Positions 47,946 to 56,935 of a stretch of 64,000 nucleotides of DNA are shown here, in pieces. The stretch's first letter is position 1; the number at the start of each line of letters is the position of its first letter. The stretch spans positions 1 to 64,000 of the forward strand of contig NZ_JALIGE010000064.1 of assembly GCF_024764835.1 (NCBI RefSeq), read 5' to 3'. Source of the stretch: Scandinavium hiltneri. GTDB lineage: Bacteria > Pseudomonadota > Gammaproteobacteria > Enterobacterales > Enterobacteriaceae. The notes under the pieces are model-generated. The model worked only from the letters and a program-made list of their open reading frames with translations, had not been told where the DNA came from and did no database searches. Made by a program: the position numbers and the translations under genes.

Positions 47946-48866
47946 TTACTCGCCTTTCTTCGCCGCCTGGATATACAGCATCTCCAGCGCCAGCGTCGCC
48001 GCGGCCAGCGCGGTGATCTCTGACTGATCGTAAGCCGGAGCCACTTCCACCACGTCCATACCCACGATGTTCAGGTCTTTCAGACCACGCACCAGTTTGA
48101 TGGCGCGATCGGAGGTCAGGCCGCCGATCACCGGTGTACCGGTACCCGGTGCAAATGCAGGATCCAGACAGTCGATATCAAAGGTCAGATACACCGGCAT
48201 ATCACCGACTACCTTTTTCACCTGCTCAAGAATATCGTCCACGCCGCGGTCGTTCACCTGTGCAGCATCCAACACGGTAAAGCCGTTATCTTTATCGAAC
48301 TCGGTACGAATACCAATCTGCACGGAGTGATTTGGGTCGATCAAACCCTCTTTCGGCGCGGTGAAGAACATGGTGCCGTGGTCAAATTCGCAGCCGTTCG
48401 CGTAGGTATCGGTGTGCGCATCGAAATGCACCAGCGCCATTTTACCGAAGTGTTTTGCGTGCGCGCGCAACAGTGGCAGCGTCACGAAGTGGTCGCCGCC
48501 GAAGGACAGCATGCGCTTGCCATTTGCCAGCAGGCGTTCTGCGTGGGCCTGCAACTTCTCGCTCATTTCACGGGCATCGCCGAATGCGTAAACAAGATCG
48601 CCGCAGTCCACGACGTTCAGACGTTCGCGCATGTCGAAGTTCCACGGGAAGCGGTTGTGCTCCCACGCCAGGTTGGTGGAAACCTGACGGATAGCCGCTG
48701 GACCATGACGCCCGCCCGCACGACCAGAAGTCGCCGCATCAAACGGCACACCGGTGATAACCCAGTCGGCGTCGCTATCGTAAGGCTGGAAGTTCAGCGG
48801 CAAACGCAGAAAACCAAAGGCGTTAGATACCAGAGAGTTGTCGTACTGATGACCCAAAGTGCTCAT
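47946..48866 (-). CDS. speB: agmatinase
   Basis: Hydrolyses agmatine to putrescine and urea. The 306-residue ureohydrolase has all manganese ligands: His in SFGGDHFVTLP, DAHTDTY and DIDCLDPAFAPGTG. It follows speA in the same direction after a terminator, so it likely has its own promoter in the 149-bp gap, as in E. coli. Confidence 0.97.
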   Translation of the reverse strand: MSTLGHQYDNSLVSNAFGFLRLPLNFQPYDSDADWVITGVPFDAATSGRAGGRHGPAAIRQVSTNLAWEHNRFPWNFDMRERLNVVDCGDLVYAFGDAREMSEKLQAHAERLLANGKRMLSFGGDHFVTLPLLRAHAKHFGKMALVHFDAHTDTYANGCEFDHGTMFFTAPKEGLIDPNHSVQIGIRTEFDKDNGFTVLDAAQVNDRGVDDILEQVKKVVGDMPVYLTFDIDCLDPAFAPGTGTPVIGGLTSDRAIKLVRGLKDLNIVGMDVVEVAPAYDQSEITALAAATLALEMLYIQAAKKGE

Positions 48867-48906
48867 GGAAATGACCTCTTTAACCGTCGTGTATGAAAAA
48901 AAGATG

Positions 48907-48953
48907 AAAAAAAATCCCCTCCGCGTCGTTAGGCCCGACGAGGAAGGGATCTA
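48907..48953 (-). terminator. speA terminator
   Basis: On the minus strand ATCCCTTCCTCGTCG pairs with CGACGCGGAGGGGAT around a short loop and runs into TTTTTTTTC. It lies 63 bp after the speA stop and before speB. Confidence 0.85.
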
Positions 48954-49015
48954 TTCGTGTTACTGCTTAATAGTGCGAATTATCGTCAAAAACCTGACCG
49001 GGTCAAGTGCCTGTT

Positions 49016-50992
49016 TTATTCGTCTTCCAGATACGTGTAGCCATACAAACCGGCTTCAAACTCTTCGAGGAACTGCTGCTGCAGCGCGTCGTCAAGATCG
49101 GTCTGTTTTACCTGGTCACGGAACTGGGTCAGCAGTTTTTTCGGGTCAAGCTGTACGTATTCCAGCATATCCGCCACGGTGTCGCCTTCGTCGGAAAGCT
49201 CCACTTCCACGCTGCCATCAGGGAAGACAAACACGTCCACCGCTTCAGTATCGCCGAACAGGTTATGCATGTTGCCCAGAATTTCCTGGTAGGCGCCGAC
49301 CATAAAGAAGCCCAGCATCGGCGGGTTCTCCGGATCGTATTCCGGCATTGGCATGGTGGTGGCAATCCCGTCGCCGTCGATGTAATGATCGATAGCGCCG
49401 TCAGAGTCACAGGTGATATCCAGCAGCACAGCACGACGTTCCGGCACTTGATTCAGCCCTTCCAGCGGCAAGACCGGGAACAGCTGATCGATACCCCATG
49501 CATCCGGCATAGACTGGAACAGCGAGAAGTTGACGTAAATCTTATCCGCCATACGTTCCTGCAGCTCGTCGATGATCGGACGGTGCGCACGGTTGCTCGG
49601 GTCGAGCTGTTTCTGCACTTCGTGACACATGCTCAGATAAAGCTGCTCTGCCCAGGCGCGCTCCTGCAAATTAAAGGTGCCGGAAGAGTAACCAATGTGA
49701 ATATCATGCAGGTCCATCTGGCTATCATGCAACCATTCGCGTAGCGAACGACGCCCGCCCGGTTCACGCATTTCCTGCCAGGTTTCCCACATGCTTTGCA
49801 GCGCGCGCTGCGCATCTTCCGCCGGCGCAACTGGCGTAGTGTATTCGTTGCGCTCAACACCGATGATGTTCGACACCAGCACCGTGTGGTGCGCGGTCAC
49901 GGCGCGGCCAGACTCGGTAATCACCGTTGGATGCGGCAGACCGTTCTCTTCGCAGGCATCACCGATAGCCCAGATAATGTTGTTCGCGTACTCATTCAGG
50001 CCATAGTTGACCGAGCAGTCAGACTGCGAACGGGTTCCTTCGTAGTCCACGCCCAAACCACCGCCGACGTCGAAGCATTGAATGTTAACGCCAAGCTTAT
50101 GCAGTTCAACATAGAAACGGGAAGATTCACGTACGCCGGTGGCGATATCGCGAATGTTCGCCATCTGCGAACCGAGGTGGAAGTGCAGCAGCTGGAGGCT
50201 GTCCAGACGACCGCATTCGCGCAGGGTTTCTACCAGCTGCAACACCTGAGTTGCCGCCAGGCCGAATTTGGATTTTTCGCCGCCGGAAGACTGCCATTTA
50301 CCGGACCCCTGAGAAGCCAGACGTGCACGCACGCCGAGGCGCGGGGTCACATTCAGACGCTCGGCTTCTTCGAGAACCAGCGCAATCTCAGACATCTTCT
50401 CGATAACCAGATAGACCTTGTGGCCCATCTTCTCGCCGATCAGCGCCAGACGAATATATTCGCGGTCTTTGTAGCCATTACAGACGATAACGCTGCGGGT
50501 CATCCCGGCGTGCGCCAGAACCGCCATCAGTTCTGCTTTGGAGCCGGCTTCCAGACCCAGTGGTTCGCCCGAATGGATAAGGGACTCAATCACGCGGCGA
50601 TGCTGGTTTACTTTGATAGGGTAAACGAGGAAGTAGTCACCGTTATAGCCGTAGGATTCACGCGCACGCTTGAACGCAGCGTTAATCGAACGCAGGCGAT
50701 GTTGCAGGATCTGTGGGAAACAGAATAATGCAGGCAGTCTCTGTCCTTGCGCTTCGCGAGCTTTAACAAGCTTAGCGAGATCTACGCGTGCGTCTGGAAC
50801 ATCAGGATCGGGACAAACGCTGATATGACCCAGTTCGTTCACGTCGTAGTAATTATTGCCCCACCAGGCAATGTTGTAAGTCCGCAGCATCTTGCTGGCT
50901 TCCTGAGAGCTCATTGCCACCTCCTGCATGGAACGTAGTACACCCTGCTCGCCGGCTGACGAAGGGGAAGAAAAAGACATGTCGTCAGACAT
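49016..50992 (-). CDS. speA: biosynthetic arginine decarboxylase
   Basis: PLP enzyme converting arginine to agmatine, first step of the putrescine route completed by SpeB. The 658-residue alanine-racemase-fold protein has the PLP Lys in YPIKVNQHRRV, the phosphate-binding HFHLGSQMANI and GGGLGVDYEGTRS, and the substrate Cys in LLDITCDSDGAI. ATG 50992 gives the E. coli length (MSDDMS). Its first 8 bp overlap the end of yqgB. Confidence 0.97.
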   Translation of the reverse strand: MSDDMSFSSPSSAGEQGVLRSMQEVAMSSQEASKMLRTYNIAWWGNNYYDVNELGHISVCPDPDVPDARVDLAKLVKAREAQGQRLPALFCFPQILQHRLRSINAAFKRARESYGYNGDYFLVYPIKVNQHRRVIESLIHSGEPLGLEAGSKAELMAVLAHAGMTRSVIVCNGYKDREYIRLALIGEKMGHKVYLVIEKMSEIALVLEEAERLNVTPRLGVRARLASQGSGKWQSSGGEKSKFGLAATQVLQLVETLRECGRLDSLQLLHFHLGSQMANIRDIATGVRESSRFYVELHKLGVNIQCFDVGGGLGVDYEGTRSQSDCSVNYGLNEYANNIIWAIGDACEENGLPHPTVITESGRAVTAHHTVLVSNIIGVERNEYTTPVAPAEDAQRALQSMWETWQEMREPGGRRSLREWLHDSQMDLHDIHIGYSSGTFNLQERAWAEQLYLSMCHEVQKQLDPSNRAHRPIIDELQERMADKIYVNFSLFQSMPDAWGIDQLFPVLPLEGLNQVPERRAVLLDITCDSDGAIDHYIDGDGIATTMPMPEYDPENPPMLGFFMVGAYQEILGNMHNLFGDTEAVDVFVFPDGSVEVELSDEGDTVADMLEYVQLDPKKLLTQFRDQVKQTDLDDALQQQFLEEFEAGLYGYTYLEDE

Positions 50993-51131
50993 AGCGAACC
51001 TCAAATGTTGTCGAAAGTGTAAAACAGTTGACTACTATCGCAATGTTATAAAGCGATAACAACCCATAAACAGCCGTCTGTTCCAGCAGAGTATGCTGAA
51101 CGTCCGGCTGCGCGACCGGTTTCATGTTCAT
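50985..51131 (-). CDS. yqgB: small protein YqgB upstream of speA
   Basis: A 48-residue frame reading MNMKPVAQ, then LLEQTAVYGLLS and IAIVVNCFTL, matching the short E. coli protein YqgB (KPVAQ ... HSLLE ... YGLLS ... AIVVNCFTL), which lies at the same place. Its stop lies inside the speA start region (8-bp overlap), so YqgB translation could influence speA initiation. The C-terminus is about five residues longer than in E. coli. An alternative start is ATG 51125. YqgB is linked to acid stress in E. coli; its mechanism is unknown. Confidence 0.78.
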   Translation of the reverse strand: MNMKPVAQPDVQHTLLEQTAVYGLLSLYNIAIVVNCFTLSTTFEVRYV

Positions 51132-51653
51132 ATCATTGTAAAACATAGGCCCGGGGTTTGTAGGACCGCCGGAGAAACCACGAGAAAACCCCTTACGAAC
51201 AGGAGCGCCCAAGTCCCGTTATCACAGCGCCTTGCCGGCCCTGGAATCCTGAGATGTGCCCAAATGGGAATAACTTCGGCAGGTATTTATCGAAGAGAAA
51301 AAGGTTGCGGGGTATAAACGCACGCCTGAATGGCATGACTGAGTCTGCAAAAAACGCTGGTTCATTATGTCGTATCACCTCCACGCCAACCCTTCGGGGC
51401 CAGCGACAAGCCAAAGCCAAAAATTACACTGCTTAACCCGGCTGGAAGTGGCGACACGACAGATTTCTTCGTGCGCTTTTTTAGGAGAGCCGCGCGCGGC
51501 GTTTTATACCGAGAACCAAGGTAAAAAGCAAAATAAAAATGCGCACTCTTCCACCGCTGTCAGGAAAAATTTCCAGCACAAAAGCGACTCAGATGAGACT
51601 CATCTCAAAAAAAACTGGAAATCGGGCGAATATCTGACCTAAAATAGCCATCC
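51132..51653. other. speA-metK intergenic region
   Basis: About 520 bp between the divergent speA and metK transcription units. It holds the speA promoter and leader. A small perfect hairpin GATGAGACTCATC lies near 51591-51603. Short open frames are present on both strands but show no recognisable family or good ribosome site. I see no further feature. Confidence 0.4.
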
Positions 51654-51677
51654 AGATGTTAATCCGTCTATACTGAT
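51654..51677. promoter_or_regulatory. MetJ operator (three Met boxes) of metK
   Basis: Three contiguous 8-bp units AGATGTTA, ATCCGTCT and ATACTGAT match the Met box AGACGTCT at five to six positions each, the usual degree of match in tandem MetJ sites. They lie 112-135 bp before the metK start, and E. coli metK is MetJ-repressed. Confidence 0.7.
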
Positions 51678-51788
51678 TAACACCCAGACTGTTAGTAGGT
51701 TTACCTGCAGCCTTTGGTCGAAACGTCTATCAAAGTCTTTATCTACAACAGTTTGGGCTACCCAAATTCTTTCCAGGTGAAATAAAAA

Positions 51789-52943
51789 ATGGCAAAACAC
51801 CTCTTTACGTCCGAGTCCGTATCTGAAGGGCATCCAGACAAAATTGCTGACCAAATCTCTGATGCCGTACTGGATGCGATCCTCGAGCAGGATCCTAAAG
51901 CACGCGTTGCTTGCGAAACTTACGTTAAAACCGGCATGGTTATGGTCGGGGGTGAAATCACCACCAGCGCGTGGGTTGATATCGAAGAGATCACCCGTAA
52001 TACGGTGCGCGAAATTGGCTATGTGCATTCCGATATGGGCTTTGATGCCAATTCTTGCGCAGTGCTGAGCGCGATTGGTAAGCAGTCTCCGGATATCAAC
52101 CAGGGCGTTGACCGTGCTGACCCGCTTGAGCAGGGTGCAGGCGATCAGGGCCTGATGTTTGGCTACGCCACCAACGAAACCGACGTGCTGATGCCAGCGC
52201 CAATTACCTACGCACACCGTCTGGTGCAGCGTCAGGCTGAAGTACGTAAAAACGGCACCCTGCCGTGGCTGCGTCCGGATGCAAAAAGCCAGGTGACCTT
52301 CCAGTATGACGACGGCAAAATCGTCGGCATCGATGCGGTCGTTCTGTCGACTCAGCACGCTGAAGATATCGATCAGAAATCCCTGCAGGAAGCAGTGATG
52401 GAAGAAATCATCAAGCCGGTTCTGCCGACTGAGTGGCTGAACAGCGCGACCAAATTCTTCATCAACCCAACCGGACGCTTCGTTATCGGTGGCCCAATGG
52501 GTGACTGTGGTCTGACCGGTCGTAAGATAATCGTCGATACTTACGGCGGCATGGCTCGTCACGGTGGCGGCGCGTTCTCCGGTAAAGATCCGTCTAAAGT
52601 TGACCGTTCTGCCGCGTACGCGGCACGTTACGTAGCGAAAAACATCGTTGCTGCAGGCCTGGCTGACCGTTGTGAAATTCAGGTGTCCTACGCTATCGGC
52701 GTTGCAGAACCGACGTCTATCATGGTCGAAACCTTCGGCACTGAAAAAGTACCGACTGAGCAACTGACCCTGCTGGTACGCGAGTTTTTCGACCTGCGTC
52801 CGTACGGCCTGATTCAGATGCTGGATCTGCTGCACCCAATCTACAAAGAAACCGCGGCATATGGTCACTTTGGTCGCGAACATTTCCCATGGGAAAAAAC
52901 CGACAAAGCCGATGTGCTGCGTGAAGCTGCCGGTCTGAAATAA
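51789..52943 (+). CDS. metK: S-adenosylmethionine synthase
   Basis: Makes SAM from methionine and ATP. The 384-residue tetrameric enzyme has the signature GHPDKIADQISDAVLD, the hexapeptide-type GAGDQGLMFGYA and the P-loop-like GGGAFSGKDPSKVDRS. Length equals E. coli MetK. SAM also feeds spermidine synthesis, so speA, speB and metK are metabolically linked. Confidence 0.97.
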   Translation: MAKHLFTSESVSEGHPDKIADQISDAVLDAILEQDPKARVACETYVKTGMVMVGGEITTSAWVDIEEITRNTVREIGYVHSDMGFDANSCAVLSAIGKQSPDINQGVDRADPLEQGAGDQGLMFGYATNETDVLMPAPITYAHRLVQRQAEVRKNGTLPWLRPDAKSQVTFQYDDGKIVGIDAVVLSTQHAEDIDQKSLQEAVMEEIIKPVLPTEWLNSATKFFINPTGRFVIGGPMGDCGLTGRKIIVDTYGGMARHGGGAFSGKDPSKVDRSAAYAARYVAKNIVAAGLADRCEIQVSYAIGVAEPTSIMVETFGTEKVPTEQLTLLVREFFDLRPYGLIQMLDLLHPIYKETAAYGHFGREHFPWEKTDKADVLREAAGLK

Positions 52944-52962
52944 ACCGTTGCTTTACCCCTTT

Positions 52963-52989
52963 AAAGGCCAGCCTCGTGCTGGCCTTTTG
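52963..52989 (+). terminator. metK terminator
   Basis: AAAGGCCAGC-CTCGT-GCTGGCCTTTT, a 10-bp stem with T-run, 20 bp after the stop. Confidence 0.92.
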
Positions 52990-53061
52990 CATTTCTGCCT
53001 GTGCAAAACGCCGTCGATTTCTCGCACTCTGTCTATACTAAAATTCTCTGACTTCTTTTTA

Positions 53062-53077
53062 ATGAAAGCGATTACAT
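53062..53077. promoter_or_regulatory. upstream gal operator (GalR/GalS)
   Basis: ATGAAAGCGATTACAT fits GTGNAANCGNTTNCAC at all inner positions, with mismatches only in the outermost bases. It lies about 180 bp upstream of the second operator, a spacing that could allow repressor looping. Confidence 0.6.
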
Positions 53078-53243
53078 TTGGATTCATTGCTTGTTTTTGA
53101 GATTATTCGCTTTGCATGATGAAACATTGTCTGCTGTTACATTATATTTCAGGTAAGTCTGAAAACTGTATTTTTACTGCCTCAATCCAATATCCATCCA
53201 CATGATTTATAATACTTTTCTGAACTTACATAACATGACATTA

Positions 53244-53259
53244 GTGTAACCGATTACAC
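53244..53259. promoter_or_regulatory. promoter-proximal gal operator (GalR/GalS)
   Basis: GTGTAACCGATTACAC is a perfect match to the GalR/GalS consensus GTGNAANCGNTTNCAC. It directly abuts the CRP site and lies 85 bp before galP. Confidence 0.88.
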
Positions 53260-53281
53260 CAATGTGATTTATCTCACATCT
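53260..53281. promoter_or_regulatory. CRP site of galP
   Basis: TGTGA-TTTATC-TCACA (53263-53278) is a perfect CRP core. It lies immediately beside the gal operator, so CRP and GalR/GalS must act on the same promoter region. The remainder of 52990-53243 is AT-rich without genes. Confidence 0.9.
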
Positions 53282-53343
53282 TTTCACGCCCTCCTAACCT
53301 AACCTTTACATTGATGAAACTAATAACCCAACTGGAGGGCATA

Positions 53344-54738
53344 ATGCCTGACAATAAAAAACAGGGATATTCCAACAAGGCCATAACGTTCTTCGTCTGT
53401 TTTCTCGCAGCCCTGGCGGGATTACTGTTCGGCCTTGATATCGGTGTAATTGCCGGGGCGCTGCCGTTTATCGCCCATGATTTCCAGATTGACTCACACA
53501 CCCAGGAATGGGTTGTCAGCTCAATGATGTTCGGTGCCGCAGTGGGTGCCGTCGGCAGTGGCTGGCTCTCCTATCGTCTTGGGCGTAAAAAGAGCCTCAT
53601 GATTGGTGCGGTTCTGTTCGTGCTCGGGTCGCTGTGCTCAGCTGCTGCGCCGAACGTAGAAATATTGTTGATGTCACGCGTGCTGCTCGGCCTCGCGGTC
53701 GGTGTCGCGTCTTACACCGCGCCGCTGTACCTGTCTGAAATCGCGCCGGAGAAAATTCGCGGCAGCATGATTTCGATGTATCAGCTGATGATTACCATCG
53801 GAATTCTCGCGGCCTATCTGTCCGATACGGCGTTCAGCTACAGCGGCGCATGGCGCTGGATGCTCGGCGTTATCATCATCCCGGCAATCCTGCTGCTGAT
53901 TGGTGTGTTCTTCCTGCCGGACAGCCCGCGCTGGTACGCCGCTAAACGTCGCTTCAACGATGCCGAACGCGTCCTGCAACGCTTGCGTGATACCAGCGCC
54001 GAAGCGAAACAGGAGCTGGAAGAGATCCGCGAAAGCCTGAAGATCAAACAGTCCGGCTGGGCGCTGTTTAAAGAGAACAGCAACTTCCGTCGCGCGGTAT
54101 TCCTTGGCGTGCTGCTGCAGGTCATGCAGCAGTTCACCGGAATGAACGTCATCATGTACTACGCGCCAAAAATCTTCGAACTGGCGGGCTACACCAACAC
54201 GACCGAGCAGATGTGGGGTACGGTTATCGTCGGTCTGACCAACGTGCTGGCGACCTTTATTGCTATCGGTCTGGTGGACAGATGGGGCCGTAAACCGACA
54301 CTGGTACTGGGCTTCCTGGTGATGGCGGTCGGTATGGGCGTGCTGGGTACCATGATGCACAACGGCATCCATACCCCGAGCGCGCAGTACTTTGCGGTTG
54401 CGATGCTGCTGATGTTTATCGTTGGTTTCGCCATGAGTGCCGGTCCGCTGATTTGGGTTCTGTGCTCGGAAATCCAGCCGCTGAAAGGACGTGATTTTGG
54501 TATCACCTGCTCTACTGCGACCAACTGGATTGCCAACATGATTGTCGGTGCAACTTTCCTGACTATGCTGAACTCGCTCGGCAACGCCAACACCTTCTGG
54601 GTATACGGCGGGCTGAACCTCTTCTTCATCGTCCTGACCCTGTGGCTGGTTCCAGAAACCAAACACGTGTCGCTGGAGCACATCGAACGCAACCTGATGA
54701 AAGGCCGTCGTCTGCGCGAGATTGGTGCGCATAACTAA
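53344..54738 (+). CDS. galP: galactose:H+ symporter GalP
   Basis: Proton-coupled galactose/glucose importer of the MFS sugar porter family. The 464-residue protein has 12 membrane helices and the sugar-porter signatures: LGRKKSLM and VDRWGRKPT (inter-helix loops), PDSPRW after helix 6, QQFTGMNVIMYYAP in helix 7, and PETKHVSLE at the C-terminus. ATG 53344 follows the strong site TGGAGG and gives the E. coli length. Upstream gal operators and the CRP site give galactose induction with catabolite control. Confidence 0.97.
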   Translation: MPDNKKQGYSNKAITFFVCFLAALAGLLFGLDIGVIAGALPFIAHDFQIDSHTQEWVVSSMMFGAAVGAVGSGWLSYRLGRKKSLMIGAVLFVLGSLCSAAAPNVEILLMSRVLLGLAVGVASYTAPLYLSEIAPEKIRGSMISMYQLMITIGILAAYLSDTAFSYSGAWRWMLGVIIIPAILLLIGVFFLPDSPRWYAAKRRFNDAERVLQRLRDTSAEAKQELEEIRESLKIKQSGWALFKENSNFRRAVFLGVLLQVMQQFTGMNVIMYYAPKIFELAGYTNTTEQMWGTVIVGLTNVLATFIAIGLVDRWGRKPTLVLGFLVMAVGMGVLGTMMHNGIHTPSAQYFAVAMLLMFIVGFAMSAGPLIWVLCSEIQPLKGRDFGITCSTATNWIANMIVGATFLTMLNSLGNANTFWVYGGLNLFFIVLTLWLVPETKHVSLEHIERNLMKGRRLREIGAHN

Positions 54739-54745
54739 GTTCCCG

Positions 54746-54771
54746 GGCTTCCCTCCACCAGGAGGGAAGCC
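54746..54771 (+). terminator. galP terminator
   Basis: GGCTTCCCTCC-ACCA-GGAGGGAAGCC, a perfect 11-bp stem followed by TTCTCTT, 8 bp after the stop. Confidence 0.85.
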
Positions 54772-54813
54772 TTCTCTTGCACTCCCCGTTTCCCGGCTTT
54801 ATCCTTCTGCGTT

Positions 54814-55314
54814 ATGAAAACCCCTCGCCTCCCCATCGCCATTCAGCAAGCCGTTATGCGCAGCCTGCGGGAAAAACTCGCCCAGGCGAATCTAAAGCTC
54901 GGCCGCGAGTACCCCGAACCGAAACTGACCTGGCAGCAGCGCGGCACCTCCGCAGGCACGGCCTGGCTGGAAAGCTATGAAATCCGCCTAAACCCCGTGC
55001 TGTTGATAGAAAATCAGCAGGCGTTCATCGACGAAGTGGTGCCGCACGAACTGGCGCATTTACTGGTCTGGAAGCGCTTTGGTCGCGTGGCCCCGCACGG
55101 AAAAGAGTGGAAGTGGATGATGGAGAGCGTGCTCGGCGTCCCCGCCCGCCGTACGCACCAGTTCGAACTGGACTCCGTGCGCAAAAATACCTTTCCCTAT
55201 CGCTGCGGCTGTCAGCAGCATCAGCTCACCGTACGCCGCCACAATCGCGTTCTACGCGGCGAAGCCGTTTATCGCTGCGTGCACTGCGGCGATCCTCTGG
55301 TGGCTGAAAAGTAA
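54814..55314 (+). CDS. sprT: SprT family zinc-metalloprotease-like protein
   Basis: A 166-residue protein with the SprT/Spartan HExxH motif (VPHELAHLLVW, residues about 77-87) and a C-terminal zinc-ribbon type set of cysteines (YRCGCQQHQL; YRCVHCGDPL). Enterobacterial SprT has no defined substrate; eukaryotic Spartan relatives digest DNA-protein cross-links. It lies between galP and endA, as in E. coli. Confidence 0.93.
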   Translation: MKTPRLPIAIQQAVMRSLREKLAQANLKLGREYPEPKLTWQQRGTSAGTAWLESYEIRLNPVLLIENQQAFIDEVVPHELAHLLVWKRFGRVAPHGKEWKWMMESVLGVPARRTHQFELDSVRKNTFPYRCGCQQHQLTVRRHNRVLRGEAVYRCVHCGDPLVAEK

Positions 55315-55409
55315 CCTTCGGAAACTACTGGAAGTTTTTCTGATCTAGCTGATTGCATCTGGCAACAGCATTCGCTACGTTGCGGGCTCGTTTTGACACG
55401 GAGTTCGTG

Positions 55410-56144
55410 ATGTCCCGTAAATCTCTTCTGGTGTTGGCTTTTTTTGCCACCGCCCTTTCTGGCCAGGCATTGGCCGACGGTATCAACAGTTTTTCACAGG
55501 CAAAAACCGCAGGCGTGAAGGTCAACGCTGACGTTCCCGGCGATTTTTACTGTGGCTGCAAAATCAACTGGCAGGGCAAAAAAGGCGTTATCGACCTGGA
55601 ATCCTGCGGTTATAAAGTGCGTAAAAATGAAACCCGCGCCAGCCGCGTCGAGTGGGAGCACGTGATGCCTGCCTGGCAGTTCGGTCATCTGATGCAGTGC
55701 TGGCAGGACGGTGGACGTAAAAACTGCGCCAAAGATCCGGTATATCGCAAAATCGAAAGCGACATGCATAACCTGCAGCCCGCGGTCGGGGAAGTGAATG
55801 GCGATCGGAACAACTTTATGTACAGCCAGTGGAACGGCGGCGAAGGCCAGTACGGCCAGTGTTCAATGAAGGTCGATTTTAAAGACAAAATCGCCGAACC
55901 GCCGGCGCGCGCACGCGGGGCCATCGCCCGCACCTACTTCTATATGCGCGACCAATACAAACTCCCGCTTTCTCGCCAGCAAACGCAGCTGTTCACCGCA
56001 TGGGACAAGCAGTATCCGGTCAGCGCGTGGGAGTGTACGCGTGACGAGCGCATCGCCAAGGTACAAGGGAATCACAACCCTTACGTCCAGCAGGCTTGCC
56101 AGGCGCAAAAGAGCTACCCTACACTAGCGTCAAACGTTAACTGA
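55410..56144 (+). CDS. endA: DNA-specific endonuclease I
   Basis: Periplasmic non-specific nuclease. The 244-residue precursor has a 22-residue signal peptide (GQALA end) and the family core: VEWEHVMPAWQFG with the catalytic His, DMHNLQPAVGEVNGDRNNFMYS, and eight or so cysteines. ATG 55410 has GGAG six bases upstream; an in-frame extension to 55353 would spoil the signal peptide. The C-terminus has nine more residues (SYPTLASNVN type) than E. coli EndA. Confidence 0.94.
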   Translation: MSRKSLLVLAFFATALSGQALADGINSFSQAKTAGVKVNADVPGDFYCGCKINWQGKKGVIDLESCGYKVRKNETRASRVEWEHVMPAWQFGHLMQCWQDGGRKNCAKDPVYRKIESDMHNLQPAVGEVNGDRNNFMYSQWNGGEGQYGQCSMKVDFKDKIAEPPARARGAIARTYFYMRDQYKLPLSRQQTQLFTAWDKQYPVSAWECTRDERIAKVQGNHNPYVQQACQAQKSYPTLASNVN

Positions 56145-56164
56145 TATCCGGAAATCTTGAGACT

Positions 56165-56896
56165 ATGCGCATTCCCCGCATCTATCACCCTGAGTTTATT
56201 ACCGCTGGCAGCGAGATTGCCCTGAGCGAAGACGCCGCCAATCACGTGGGTCGCGTGCTGCGCATGAGTACCGGCCAGGCCATTCAGCTGTTTGACGGCA
56301 GCAACCAGGTTTTTGAAGCCGAGATTATTCAGGCCGATAAAAAGAGCGTGCGGGTCAATGTGCTGAATGCCGAGACCGACGATCGTGAATCGCCGCTGCA
56401 CATTCACCTCGGGCAGGTGATGTCGCGCGGCGAAAAAATGGAATTCACTATCCAAAAATCGATCGAACTGGGTGTAAGCCTCATTACGCCACTCTTTTCC
56501 GAGCGCTGTGGCGTTAAACTGGATGCTGAACGACTGAACAAGAAGCTCCAGCAGTGGCAGAAAATTGCCATCGCCGCCTGCGAACAGTCCGGCCGTAACG
56601 TGGTCCCGGAAATTCGCCCGGCGATGACGCTGGAACAGTGGTGCGCAGAAGAAGAAAGTGGGCTAAAGCTCAACCTGCATCCGCGCGCCAGCGCCAGCAT
56701 CAACACGCTGCCGCAGCCCGTTGAGCGCGTGCGTTTGCTCATCGGCCCGGAAGGCGGGTTATCGGCAGATGAAATTGCCATGACCGCCCGCTATGCGTTT
56801 ACTGATATTCTGTTAGGGCCTCGCGTTTTGCGTACTGAGACCACTGCGCTCACCGCCATTACCGCATTGCAGGTGCGTTTTGGCGATCTGGGCTAA
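56165..56896 (+). CDS. rsmE: 16S rRNA m3U1498 methyltransferase
   Basis: SPOUT methyltransferase for U1498 of 16S rRNA. The 243-residue protein has an N-terminal PUA-like domain (NHVGRVLRMSTGQAIQLFDG) and the C-terminal knot with LLIGPEGGLSADEI and LGPRVLRTETTALTAI, which bind SAM. It starts 20 bp after endA and runs into gshB, probably one transcript. Confidence 0.95.
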   Translation: MRIPRIYHPEFITAGSEIALSEDAANHVGRVLRMSTGQAIQLFDGSNQVFEAEIIQADKKSVRVNVLNAETDDRESPLHIHLGQVMSRGEKMEFTIQKSIELGVSLITPLFSERCGVKLDAERLNKKLQQWQKIAIAACEQSGRNVVPEIRPAMTLEQWCAEEESGLKLNLHPRASASINTLPQPVERVRLLIGPEGGLSADEIAMTARYAFTDILLGPRVLRTETTALTAITALQVRFGDLG

Positions 56897-56935
56897 AAAT
56901 TGCTACAAGGCAATCTTTTTTAATGGAGAAGAACA

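Noticed and set aside
51367..51642. 91-codon open frame upstream of metK
   Set aside because: No known family, odd composition, poor ribosome site, and it lies in a promoter/leader region.
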